A stretch of 64,000 nucleotides of DNA from Sphingomonadales bacterium (GTDB lineage Bacteria > Pseudomonadota > Alphaproteobacteria > Sphingomonadales > Sphingomonadaceae), in the NCBI GenBank assembly GCA_028871475.1, contig JAGWMZ010000009.1:97886-161885 (forward strand), read 5' to 3'. Shown in pieces: positions 1 through 9,025 of this stretch; within the stretch, counting starts at the first letter, position 1, and the number at the start of each line of letters is the position of its first letter. The notes under the pieces are model-generated. The model saw only the letters and a program-made list of their open reading frames with translations. It ran no database searches and was not told the DNA's origin. Both the position numbers and the translations under genes were made by a program.

Positions 1-2
1 CG

Positions 3-464
3 CTGGGCGCTCATACCGTCGCCTTCACCACCAGCGAGAGCAAACGCGAGGCCGCGCTGGCACTGGGCGCCCATGAGGTGATCGTTTCGAAGAATGAGGA
101 AGAGATGGCCGCCCATGCCGGCAGCTTCGACTTCATCCTCAACACCGTGGCCGCCACGCATAATCTCGACCCGTTCATCGGCTTGCTCGCGCGGGACGGC
201 ACGATGTGCCTGGTCGGCGCGCCCGAGCATCCCCACCCCAGTCCCACCGTCTTCAACCTGATCTTCGGTCGCCGCTCGATCGCTGGTTCGCTGATCGGCG
301 GCATTGCCGAAACGCAGGAAATGCTGGATTTCTGCGGCGAACACGGCATCACCTCGGACATCGAGATGATCGCCGCCAACCAGATCGAGGACGCCTTTGC
401 CCGCATGCTGAAGGGTGACGTGCGCTATCGCTTCGTGATCGACAGCGCGACGCTGGCGGGCTGA
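3..464 (+). CDS. Zinc-type NAD(P)-dependent alcohol dehydrogenase, C-terminal part (5' truncated by window edge)
   Basis: Open frame from the window edge: LGAHTVAFTTSESKREAALALGAHEVIVSK...FDFILNTVAATHNLDPFIGLLARDGTMCLVGAPEH, typical of the MDR/CAD alcohol dehydrogenase C-terminal half. Confidence 0.85.
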   Translation: MGAHTVAFTTSESKREAALALGAHEVIVSKNEEEMAAHAGSFDFILNTVAATHNLDPFIGLLARDGTMCLVGAPEHPHPSPTVFNLIFGRRSIAGSLIGGIAETQEMLDFCGEHGITSDIEMIAANQIEDAFARMLKGDVRYRFVIDSATLAG

Positions 465-510
465 ACCATTGCGTTTTGCGCCGGGGGCCGACAGTGATGC
501 CCCCGGCACC

Positions 511-2040
511 TCAGGGCCGCGCCCGCCTGATCGTATAGGTCAGCTCGGCGCGGCCATGGGCGGGCACATCCACCACCCAGAGCGGCGCGCCATCCTTGCG
601 CCCCAATCGCCGCGAACTGGCCGCGACGACATCGCCATCCCCCAGTTGCAACCGCGCCTCGACATGCACCGGGCCAGGCTTGGCGTTGGTCAGCGTGACA
701 TGCACACGCTGCGCTTTCGAGGAAAGCGACCTCGACACCGAGACGAAACGCACCAGCGGTGAAGCACCCATGCGGATGTCAAACGTCTCGCCCTCAGCCT
801 TGTCATCCATGCGCCCCTCACCCACCGGAACAGCGGCGGCGCCGTCCGGTTGCAACAGGCTGACCCGGCCACCGGGCAGGGCCAGACCCAGGCCGTCTTC
901 ACGCCGGTTGCGCAGTCGAACACCCATCAGCGCCTGTCCTTCATCGTCAGGGGCAATGGTCGCAAGATGGACAAGCTGCAGGCTGACCCGTCGATCCGCC
1001 AGCAGCGCCACCTGCTTTTGCGCATGGGCCGCCACCGTTGTCGCCACCGGCAGGCGATAGAGATGCAGATCGCCCAAAGCCTCTTCCTGCGCGACGTAAT
1101 CCGCCTTCATCATGCGTGAGGCCGTCACCATGATTTCCATCGGTGCCGGCGGAGGCGGAGGCGCCGGCGGCGCGGCAGGCGCCGCGACAGGCCAAGGCGC
1201 AGTCGCACCGCAATCAAAGCGTAAAAAGCCACCCCCCTGTCGGCCCGGGCGCGTCTCTTCAAAATTCGGCTTGCCGGCCACCACGGCCGTCGTCGCCTCT
1301 GGAAAGCTGGTGTCATCGCCGCTCGCCAGCGTGAGCCATGCCGTCATCGTGGCGCCACGCCCGTCCGGCGCCAGCTTGAGCACGTAATGCGCGTTCCAGT
1401 CAAAGCCCCAGGCCAGATAGGACAGGGTCATGCGCACATGGCGGGCCGTGGGCGACTGCGTTTCCACCGAGAGCGTCGGACGCGCGTTGAGCCCTTTCGG
1501 TAGCCCCTGATAGGCGATGCTGTCCTTGAGAAAACCGCAATTGGCCAATTCATAGCCGGCTCTGGTCTGCACCACAGCGGCACCATCCGGCCCCGAGCGG
1601 ATGATCGCCGGTTCCTCCCGCACCTGCCCGTTGACGGGATCGCGGCGGCGCAGCACCACTGGCCGGCCAAAGGCTCGCGCATAGAGATTGCGCGGCGAGA
1701 GCAGTTCGGCGTCGAGGTTCTTCTCCCGCACATCGCCCGGCAGGCCGGAGATGATCGCGCTTTCCGCCAGCATGCCCGCCGCCACCCCCTCAAACCGTAA
1801 TGTGGAGGTGCCGGCGGGCAGGTCAACATCGCGCTGTTCGGTGATGAGGGCAAAACCGCCCAGCCAGCCAGGCGAAAAGACCGCATCCGGGCTGCGCCCG
1901 GGTGCGCGATAAATGGTCACCGCCAGACCCGATGGAGCGGCGGACATGACGATGGGCATGGCGCCTTCATCCTGCCCTGCCACGGGCGCTGCCGCCACGG
2001 CCAACAGCGCAGCCGCCATACCTCCTGCCAATCGATGCAC
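511..2040 (-). CDS. DUF4139 domain-containing protein (secreted)
   Basis: 509-aa ORF with signal peptide and DUF4139-like features (LTIYNN/TLRFEGVAAGM..., LSYLAWGFDWNAHYVLKL...); paralogous to the next ORF. Confidence 0.75.
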   Translation of the reverse strand: MHRLAGGMAAALLAVAAAPVAGQDEGAMPIVMSAAPSGLAVTIYRAPGRSPDAVFSPGWLGGFALITEQRDVDLPAGTSTLRFEGVAAGMLAESAIISGLPGDVREKNLDAELLSPRNLYARAFGRPVVLRRRDPVNGQVREEPAIIRSGPDGAAVVQTRAGYELANCGFLKDSIAYQGLPKGLNARPTLSVETQSPTARHVRMTLSYLAWGFDWNAHYVLKLAPDGRGATMTAWLTLASGDDTSFPEATTAVVAGKPNFEETRPGRQGGGFLRFDCGATAPWPVAAPAAPPAPPPPPAPMEIMVTASRMMKADYVAQEEALGDLHLYRLPVATTVAAHAQKQVALLADRRVSLQLVHLATIAPDDEGQALMGVRLRNRREDGLGLALPGGRVSLLQPDGAAAVPVGEGRMDDKAEGETFDIRMGASPLVRFVSVSRSLSSKAQRVHVTLTNAKPGPVHVEARLQLGDGDVVAASSRRLGRKDGAPLWVVDVPAHGRAELTYTIRRARP

Positions 2041-2053
2041 GCCGCGCCCCCGC

Positions 2054-3607
2054 TCAATAACGCGTGTCGAATTGCGCGGTCAGCATGACCGATCCATGCG
2101 CGGGCACCGTCACATGCCACAGCCGCGTATCGGCTCCCTGCTGCTCTCCCTTGATGCTTTCGGCCGAAACACGTGTATCGTGCCAACCATTGTCCAGGCC
2201 ATCCTGCGCTACATCGACCTCCACCGGCACAGCCTTGGCATTGGTGATGTGATAGCTCATGCGCGTGCGCCACAAGGTCACGCCGCGCTCAACCACCGTC
2301 ACCTTGGGCGCGCCGCCCTGCGTGATGCGCCAGCTGGCACTCTTTTCCCATTCATCGGTCGACAGATGCTCGCGCCCCTCGACGACGGGCTGCACCTTGA
2401 CGTCAAAGGCCGCGCCGAGGCCCAAAGCGAGCTTGCTGCCCATGGGCGTGTGACCGATGGTGTCCTCACCGATAAACTGGGGCTGACCGCGGGCATCACG
2501 CATATAGACCCGCACCGTACCGGCCGGCAGCGCATCGCCGAGACCACCCGAACCAGCACTGGAAAATCGCAACTGGCTGGTAAAGCTCTGCGGCTCATCG
2601 CTCGCCCCCAGCCAGGCGTTGTGAAAAACGTAACCGTGCGTCGCCGCCGCGCCCTTGGCATCGAGAAAGCCGATCTGCTTTTGCTGAACGCCGGCCACCG
2701 ATGTGCGCCCGTCAATCGGGTACACGTAATAGTCGCCCAACTGTTCACGCGGAGCGCTTTGCGTGCCGGGCTGCACCTTGACCGCGCGCAGCACCTGCCC
2801 GCGTACCATCGGCATAACAGGGTCGCCCCCCTGCTCATCCCCGACATTGCCGGCAACCAGCAGGACACGCGCGTGAGGAAAAGCTGTTCCGGTATGGTTG
2901 TTCAGCGTGATCCAGCCCTGAACATCGACCTTGCTCGTTGCCTCATCATAGAGCGCGACATAATCGGCCTTCCAGCCAAAGCCGCGGGAGAGATAGCTCA
3001 GCGTGATCGGACGCGCTTTAGCCGAGGTGGAATCAAGCGTGACCGACAGGGTGGGATGCGCCTTCAAACCTTCGGGCAGGCCGGGAAACACCAGTCGCGC
3101 TCCCGTCTGACCCAACACCTCGATCCGATTGCCGACCTGCACCAGCGTGCCGCCATTGTTGGCCAGAATGCGTGCGGGTTCGCTTACCTCCGCGCCGGTA
3201 ACGGGATTGGTATGCACCAGCGACACCGCCTGCCCCACCGATTTATCGATCAGCCTCTGCGGCGAGAGCAGGTCATAATCGAAATTCTGCTCGATGACCG
3301 ATGTGTCAGGCGCGGCGATCGTGACCGTTTCGGGCCTGATCCGGGCCGAGACATCGGGCAGATCAACCGTGACCCGACCGCGCGAGAGCGGCACCTCCCG
3401 CACATCCTGAATCAAGGCCAGGTCATTGTTATAGATGGTGATCGAGACATCACCCTGTGCGTTTCCAATCTGATCCGACGCCTTGCCGCCCTGTGCCTGC
3501 GCGACAGTGGCAAAACCGCCAGCCCCGTTTGCCAGCACTCCGGCCATCATCACGGTCTTCCAAAACATTCCGGCTCTCCCGCACGCGCCCCAATGGAGCT
3601 CCGCCAC
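2054..3607 (-). CDS. DUF4139 domain-containing protein (secreted)
   Basis: 517-aa ORF; VSITIYNNDLALIQDVREVPL...ITLSYLSRGFGWKADYVALYDE; same architecture as 511..2040. Confidence 0.8.
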   Translation of the reverse strand: MAELHWGACGRAGMFWKTVMMAGVLANGAGGFATVAQAQGGKASDQIGNAQGDVSITIYNNDLALIQDVREVPLSRGRVTVDLPDVSARIRPETVTIAAPDTSVIEQNFDYDLLSPQRLIDKSVGQAVSLVHTNPVTGAEVSEPARILANNGGTLVQVGNRIEVLGQTGARLVFPGLPEGLKAHPTLSVTLDSTSAKARPITLSYLSRGFGWKADYVALYDEATSKVDVQGWITLNNHTGTAFPHARVLLVAGNVGDEQGGDPVMPMVRGQVLRAVKVQPGTQSAPREQLGDYYVYPIDGRTSVAGVQQKQIGFLDAKGAAATHGYVFHNAWLGASDEPQSFTSQLRFSSAGSGGLGDALPAGTVRVYMRDARGQPQFIGEDTIGHTPMGSKLALGLGAAFDVKVQPVVEGREHLSTDEWEKSASWRITQGGAPKVTVVERGVTLWRTRMSYHITNAKAVPVEVDVAQDGLDNGWHDTRVSAESIKGEQQGADTRLWHVTVPAHGSVMLTAQFDTRY

Positions 3608-3766
3608 AAGGTTCCTAGCAGCTGATCCTCAAGACACAGCCGCAAAAGAACATCCATAAGCCCATAAAACGCATGGAAGTTGAACGGATCGTGACATTGC
3701 ACGACATGGGCTATTCATGCCCCTGCCCAAGCCTGCGATGGCTTGGCAGAAGCCGGAACGATACCA

Positions 3767-4783
3767 TCAGCCCTGTTTGACGGGCACCTCGCCAATATCG
3801 GCAAAATAACGCGACATGGCATCAATCGCTTTGTCCGTGAGCGTGATGAAGGCCCGGCGGCGATCATTTTCATCCTCGATCCGCCGCAGCAGACCAGCGT
3901 CGGTCATCTGCCCGATCCAGCGCAGCGCCGTGGTGGGCGGAACGCCAGAGGCGATGCACAGGCTGGTCACCGAAACCCGCGCCTGTTCAGCGCTGGCCGC
4001 GGTCAGGTCCAGCAACATGTCCCAGGCCGGATCGGCAAACAGATCGCCATCGAAATAGCGCGCGCGCATCTGGCGCTGGCGGATGATCCGCCGCACCAGC
4101 CGCGGATCGGGCAGCGAAGCCGGCCCCTTGCGGACCAGCCTGTCCTCGCCCGAACGCGCATGGCCATCAGCATCAAAACGGAATGCGGACGCAGAGGCGG
4201 CAGGCGCCGGCGTCACCGGCGCCGCCACGGCGCCACTGCCGAGACGATCGATCCGCTCGCCAATCTGGGCAACCTGTTCGGTCAGTCGCAACAGCAACAA
4301 TCGGTCATCCTCGGACAGTTCGCGCACGCGCTGCTGCGGCAAACGGCCCAGCACCTGCCCCAGCGCGACGATCCGCTCCGCCCGGCTGGGCATGACCAGG
4401 ATCTGCGGATTGCATTGCTCAAGCGCTGCAAACACATCATCGAGCGCATCGACACTGGTGGAAACAACCAGTTCCGCCCCGGTGTTGGTCGCTCGTTGAT
4501 CAAGCCTGGCCAGCGCCGCCACGCTGGCCACATCGACCACCGGGCACTCAATCAACACCACATCACCCAGCGCCCGCGCAGGCCCTTCGAGCAGATCCGC
4601 CAGGCGCCCCACCAGCCCCAGACGGAAACCGAGCTTGGCGGCATCCTCGCTCAACCCATCGCGAACCAGACCCCGGTCGGCAAAGACCGAGACAGTCAGG
4701 CCAAGATCGGCGGCATCATTGGCAGGCATGGCGTAACGGATATCAACTTGACCGTCGCTGCGCACAAACTGGGCATTGGACAT
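3767..4783 (-). CDS. Winged-helix (MarR-like) DNA-binding protein with N-terminal receiver-like/P-loop-less regulatory region
   Basis: C-terminal LCIASGVPPTTALRWIGQMTDAGLLRRIEDENDRRRAFITLTDKA is a MarR-type winged helix; the long N-terminal region is unrecognised. Confidence 0.7.
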   Translation of the reverse strand: MSNAQFVRSDGQVDIRYAMPANDAADLGLTVSVFADRGLVRDGLSEDAAKLGFRLGLVGRLADLLEGPARALGDVVLIECPVVDVASVAALARLDQRATNTGAELVVSTSVDALDDVFAALEQCNPQILVMPSRAERIVALGQVLGRLPQQRVRELSEDDRLLLLRLTEQVAQIGERIDRLGSGAVAAPVTPAPAASASAFRFDADGHARSGEDRLVRKGPASLPDPRLVRRIIRQRQMRARYFDGDLFADPAWDMLLDLTAASAEQARVSVTSLCIASGVPPTTALRWIGQMTDAGLLRRIEDENDRRRAFITLTDKAIDAMSRYFADIGEVPVKQG

Positions 4784-5042
4784 GATGGTTTACTCCGCAT
4801 GATTGAGCCCCCTGCTTGAATTCAGGTTTGTTCCGGGCCTCCGATTCATACGGATAAAACTAGAACAAACGGCGTTACAATCAAGATGTTTATGGAACGT
4901 TCCGTGAATATTGACTCCATTTCGGTGCAAACCGCCAATCCTCTGAAAGCAAGCCCTTTTCCCACCGCGCCAAAACGGCAAAGCGCCGCCGCCAGCCCCG
5001 GAAGGCCAGCGACGGCGCCCATAAGTGACTGAAAACAGAGAA

Positions 5043-6332
5043 TCAGTCGGCGAATGGATCACGCACCAGAATCGTATCCTCACGCTCGGGGCTGGTCGAC
5101 ACCAGCGCCACCGGCGTCTCGATCAGTTCCTGCACGCGCTGGATGTATTTGATCGCCTGCGCAGGCAGATCCGCCCAGCTTCGCGCGCCGGCGGTCGTGC
5201 CCTGCCAGCCGTCCATGTCCTCATAGATCGGCTCGACATTGGCTTGGTCAGCGGCATGGCTGGGGTAATAGTCCAGCACCTTGCCATGCAGGCGATAGCC
5301 GATGCAGATCTTCACCTTCTCCAGACCGTCGAGCACGTCGACCTTGGTCAGCGCAATGCCGGTCACGCCCGAAATGGCGCAGGACTGACGCACCAGAACG
5401 GCGTCGAACCAGCCGCAGCGGCGCTTGCGGCCCGTGACAGTGCCGAATTCATGGCCACGCTCGCCCAGACGCTGGCCGGTTTCGTCCTCCAGCTCGGTGG
5501 GGAACGGACCGGAACCGACGCGGGTGGTGTAAGCCTTCACGATGCCCAGCACGAAGCCGGTGGCGCTGGGGCCAAGGCCCGAACCCGATGCCGCCGTGCC
5601 CGACACGGTGTTCGAGGAGGTGACAAAGGGATAGGTGCCATGATCGACGTCGAGCAGCACGCCCTGCGCGCCTTCGAACAGGATGCGCGCGCCCGCCTTC
5701 TTGACGGCGTTCAGGCGCTTCCACACCGGCTGGGCATATTGCAGAACCGAGGGAGCGATCTCGCGCAGTTCGGCCAGAAGCGCCTCGCGATCGACCGGCG
5801 GCTGGCCGAAACCGGCGCGCAGGGCGTCATGGTGCGCGCAAAGGCGGTCAAGCTGGGCTTCGAGCGCATCGAGATGCGCCAGATCGCAGACACGGATCGC
5901 GCGGCGGCCAACCTTGTCCTCATAGGCCGGGCCAATGCCGCGGCCGGTGGTGCCGATCTTGCCAGCGCCAGCAGCGGCCTCGCGCATCACGTCCAGCTCG
6001 CGGTGGACCGAAAGGATCAGCGGGCAGTTCTCGGCAATCGCGAAATTCTCGGTGTTGATGACAACACCCTGCCCTTCCAGCTTCTCGATCTCGGATTTGA
6101 GGTGCCAGGGGTCCAGCACCACACCATTGCCGATGATCGACAGCGTGCCCGTCACGATGCCCGAGGGGAGCAGCGAAAGCTTGTAAACCTTCTCGCCCAC
6201 CACCAGCGTATGGCCGGCGTTATGCCCGCCCTGAAAACGCACAACGGCATCCGCGCGCGCGGCCAGCCAGTCGACGATCTTGCCCTTGCCCTCGTCACCC
6301 CACTGGGCGCCGATCACGGTGACATTTGCCAT
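5043..6332 (-). CDS. purA: Adenylosuccinate synthase
   Basis: [24 protein letters not shown]...[14 protein letters not shown]...[18 protein letters not shown]: PurA signatures. Confidence 0.98.
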   Translation of the reverse strand: MANVTVIGAQWGDEGKGKIVDWLAARADAVVRFQGGHNAGHTLVVGEKVYKLSLLPSGIVTGTLSIIGNGVVLDPWHLKSEIEKLEGQGVVINTENFAIAENCPLILSVHRELDVMREAAAGAGKIGTTGRGIGPAYEDKVGRRAIRVCDLAHLDALEAQLDRLCAHHDALRAGFGQPPVDREALLAELREIAPSVLQYAQPVWKRLNAVKKAGARILFEGAQGVLLDVDHGTYPFVTSSNTVSGTAASGSGLGPSATGFVLGIVKAYTTRVGSGPFPTELEDETGQRLGERGHEFGTVTGRKRRCGWFDAVLVRQSCAISGVTGIALTKVDVLDGLEKVKICIGYRLHGKVLDYYPSHAADQANVEPIYEDMDGWQGTTAGARSWADLPAQAIKYIQRVQELIETPVALVSTSPEREDTILVRDPFAD

Positions 6333-6562
6333 GGATAGAGTCCTCCACCCTGCCGGGTTGGTCCACAGGCGCCCTTCGACAGGACTCGGCGCCAGGGACG
6401 TGCCAATGCGGACGCGAAGGCGCCCGGGAATGCGCGCTGGCCGTTACCGATGCACGCGGCGCCGGTCAAGGCGATCCTGCAGCCCCTCGCCATGATCCCG
6501 CGCGATTGCCCGCTGGCGCGCACGGCAGGACAGGCCTAGAAATGGGCGCGGAAGGAGAGACC

Positions 6563-7549
6563 ATGCCGATCATCCCCTTGTCTCACAGGATTTCACACAG
6601 GATTTCACGCAGAATCCGATGGGTGGCGCTTGTTGCCAGCGCCGCCGGCATCGCCATCATCATGCCCGCGGTGTCGCATGCGCAGCTTATGGCGGGCACC
6701 GGGCTCATGCGAAGGCTGATGATGCAGCGCCAGCAAGCCATGGGAAAGGACGCCCCGGCCCCGCCGCCCCACACCACCTATGCCTATGGGCCCGACAAGG
6801 AGCAGGATCTCGACCTTTTCATGCCTGCCCATCGGCAGGGGCCCGTGCCGCTGGTGCTCTTTGTGCACGGCGGCGCATGGAGCAAGGGGTCGAAGGAAAC
6901 TGCCACCGGGCGGTGGAAGGCCGGCCATTACACCGGGCTTGGCTACGCCTTTGCTACCATCAACTATCGCCTGGTGCCCCGCGTGGGTGTGCAGCAGCAG
7001 GCCGAGGATGTCGCACTGGCCCTGCGCCAGATGATCCGCGACGCCGCCACACTGGGCATCGACCCGCACCGCATCGTGCTGATGGGCCACAGCGCCGGCG
7101 CGCAACTGGTGGCATTGGTGGGCACCGATGAGAGCTATCTGGCATCCGCCGGGCTCTCCTTTGCCGATCTTGCCGGCGTCATCCCCATCGACGGCGCCGC
7201 CTATGATGTGCCCGAACAGATGAAGGCCTCCGGCGCCTATATGGGCATGCGCTATGACGCGGCCTTCTCCAAGGACCCGGACCGCCAGAAAGCCCTGTCC
7301 GCCAAGCTGCACGCCGCGGCGCCCAATGCCCCCCGTTTCCTGCTGCTCCATGTCCAGCGACCCGATGGCATCGCCCAGGCGCAGGAACTGGCCAGAGCTC
7401 TGCGCGCGGCAGGAACTTCCGTTGAAGTCAGGAGCTTTGCGGGCAACGGGCTGATCGGCCATATCACCATCAACCAGCGGCTGGGTGATCCCGATTATCC
7501 GGCAACGGGGGTAGTGGATGGCTGGTTGAAACAGGTCTTTGGCGCATAG
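6563..7549 (+). CDS. Alpha/beta hydrolase (esterase/lipase-like), secreted
   Basis: ATG at 6563 preceded by GGAGAGA; signal peptide; VLFVHGGAWSKG oxyanion motif, GHSAGAQL nucleophile elbow. Confidence 0.85.
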   Translation: MPIIPLSHRISHRISRRIRWVALVASAAGIAIIMPAVSHAQLMAGTGLMRRLMMQRQQAMGKDAPAPPPHTTYAYGPDKEQDLDLFMPAHRQGPVPLVLFVHGGAWSKGSKETATGRWKAGHYTGLGYAFATINYRLVPRVGVQQQAEDVALALRQMIRDAATLGIDPHRIVLMGHSAGAQLVALVGTDESYLASAGLSFADLAGVIPIDGAAYDVPEQMKASGAYMGMRYDAAFSKDPDRQKALSAKLHAAAPNAPRFLLLHVQRPDGIAQAQELARALRAAGTSVEVRSFAGNGLIGHITINQRLGDPDYPATGVVDGWLKQVFGA

Positions 7550-7579
7550 GCAAGCAGACGCAGGCGCCCAGGCCCTTCC

Positions 7580-8701
7580 TCAGACCGCCTCGACCAGACC
7601 ACCCGCCAGCCGATGCGTGCACCCCAGCGCCACCGCGTCATCCGCCTCGCTCAAGGCCGCGACAGTGCGCCATTCCCCGCGCAGCGCCGCCGCCACCGCC
7701 GCATCATGGCCAAGCGGCAGGAACAGCAGCGGGCGCGGCGCTTCCTGCGCGGCCAGCGTCGCGATCAAAGGGTCGGGATAGAGCGAGAAGCCGGTGGCCG
7801 GCTCGGCCTGCGCCCCGGCGGGCCCAAGAATGCGATAGGTGCCGCCACGCCCCACCGCCCCGCGCAGCCCATCGGCAAAGATGGTGAAGCCGAACCAGCT
7901 CTGATATTCAAAGCCGTGGCGCTCGGTAGGGTCGAGCGTCAGGCGCGCGGCATGGCCAACCCGTCCCGCGATGCTGCGCAGCGCCGCGATGCGTTCATCA
8001 AGCACGCCGCCGACATCGAGCGCCGCCAGCCGCTCAATCGCGCTGTCGAGCGGCCCGGTAGCGTAAAGCAGCGGTAGATAGGCCTGACCACCCGCCGCCG
8101 CCAGCGCGCCTGCATCCTTGGCGTCCAGAGCGGTGCGCACGGCCTCCAGCGCGTCGGGCGCCAGCGGCCAGGGCCCGGCAGCCAGTTCGCCGACCAACTC
8201 GGGCATGGTGAAATCAACCGAAACGCCCTGCGCGCCGGCCGCCACCAGCGCCTCGACCGCCACGGCCACCACCTCGGCCGCCGCCGCCACGCTGTCGCTG
8301 CCGATCAGCTCCGCGCCCAGTTGCAGGCGCTCGCGCACCGGGTCCAGCCCGTCGCCCTTGATGGTCAGGATCTGGCCGTTGTAGCACAGGCGCAAGGGAC
8401 GCGGATTGGCGCTCATCCGCGTGGCGGCGATGCGGCCCACCTGCGGGGTCACGTCGCTGCGCAGCGCCATCATCCGCAGGGATGCCGGATCGACAAAGCG
8501 GAACATGCGGCGCGACTGAATACCCGCCATGCGACTGGCCAGCGACTGCTCAAACTCGATGGTCGGCGGCTGAACGCGGTCATACCCATGCGCATCCATC
8601 ACATCCATGATGGCGCGCGTGATGCGCGTGGCAGCCGCCGTTGCCTGAGGCAGGCGGTCTTCGAGGCCTTCGGGAAGCAGGTCGCGGGTGGAGTTGGTCA
8701 T
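7580..8701 (-). CDS. hisZ: ATP phosphoribosyltransferase regulatory subunit
   Basis: MTNSTRDLLPEGLEDRLPQATAAATRITRAIMDVMDAHGYDRVQPPTIEFEQSL..., HisS/HisZ-like aaRS fold; start refined from ORF 7580..8950 to the ATG at 8701. Confidence 0.85.
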   Translation of the reverse strand: MTNSTRDLLPEGLEDRLPQATAAATRITRAIMDVMDAHGYDRVQPPTIEFEQSLASRMAGIQSRRMFRFVDPASLRMMALRSDVTPQVGRIAATRMSANPRPLRLCYNGQILTIKGDGLDPVRERLQLGAELIGSDSVAAAAEVVAVAVEALVAAGAQGVSVDFTMPELVGELAAGPWPLAPDALEAVRTALDAKDAGALAAAGGQAYLPLLYATGPLDSAIERLAALDVGGVLDERIAALRSIAGRVGHAARLTLDPTERHGFEYQSWFGFTIFADGLRGAVGRGGTYRILGPAGAQAEPATGFSLYPDPLIATLAAQEAPRPLLFLPLGHDAAVAAALRGEWRTVAALSEADDAVALGCTHRLAGGLVEAV

Positions 8702-8735
8702 AATGGAGCGGGCTTTAGCAGGGTTTGAAGAGAAA

Positions 8736-8955
8736 GGAAGGTGCGAGGGCCATCGCCCTCGCGCTCCCAGTTGTTGTCGGCGTGGTCCCTCGGGTTCGGC
8801 CAAGGCGCTGCGTTTGCCGCGCCGCAGGCTGAAATACCCAAGGCTTGGCGTTATCAAATCAAGCCTGCGGCGCGGCGATGCTGGCGCGCAGGTTCCATCA
8901 TACACGCCCTCTCGGAAATAAAGGGAGCGCGAGGGCGATGGCCCTCGCACCTTCC
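8736..8955. repeat. Repeat element A: ~220 bp with perfect 33-bp terminal inverted repeats, each containing its own hairpin, plus a central 15-bp inverted repeat
   Basis: Left GGAAGGTGCGAGGGCCATCGCCCTCGCGCTCCC (8736-8768) is the exact reverse complement of right GGGAGCGCGAGGGCGATGGCCCTCGCACCTTCC (8923-8955); centre GCCGCGCCGCAGGCT...AGCCTGCGGCGCGGC. Confidence 0.9.
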
Positions 8956-9025
8956 CCTTGTTCTTGAAAAAGAAAAGGCGGAGCCTCCCGACCCCGCCTC
9001 TCCAATATTCAAACCAGCGTTACAC

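Noticed and set aside
6333-6562. Long imperfect inverted repeat (GGCGCCCTTCG...CGAAGGCGCCC) between purA and the esterase gene as a purA riboswitch
   Set aside because: Imperfect GC-rich pairing with no recognised aptamer features; expected by chance at this GC content.
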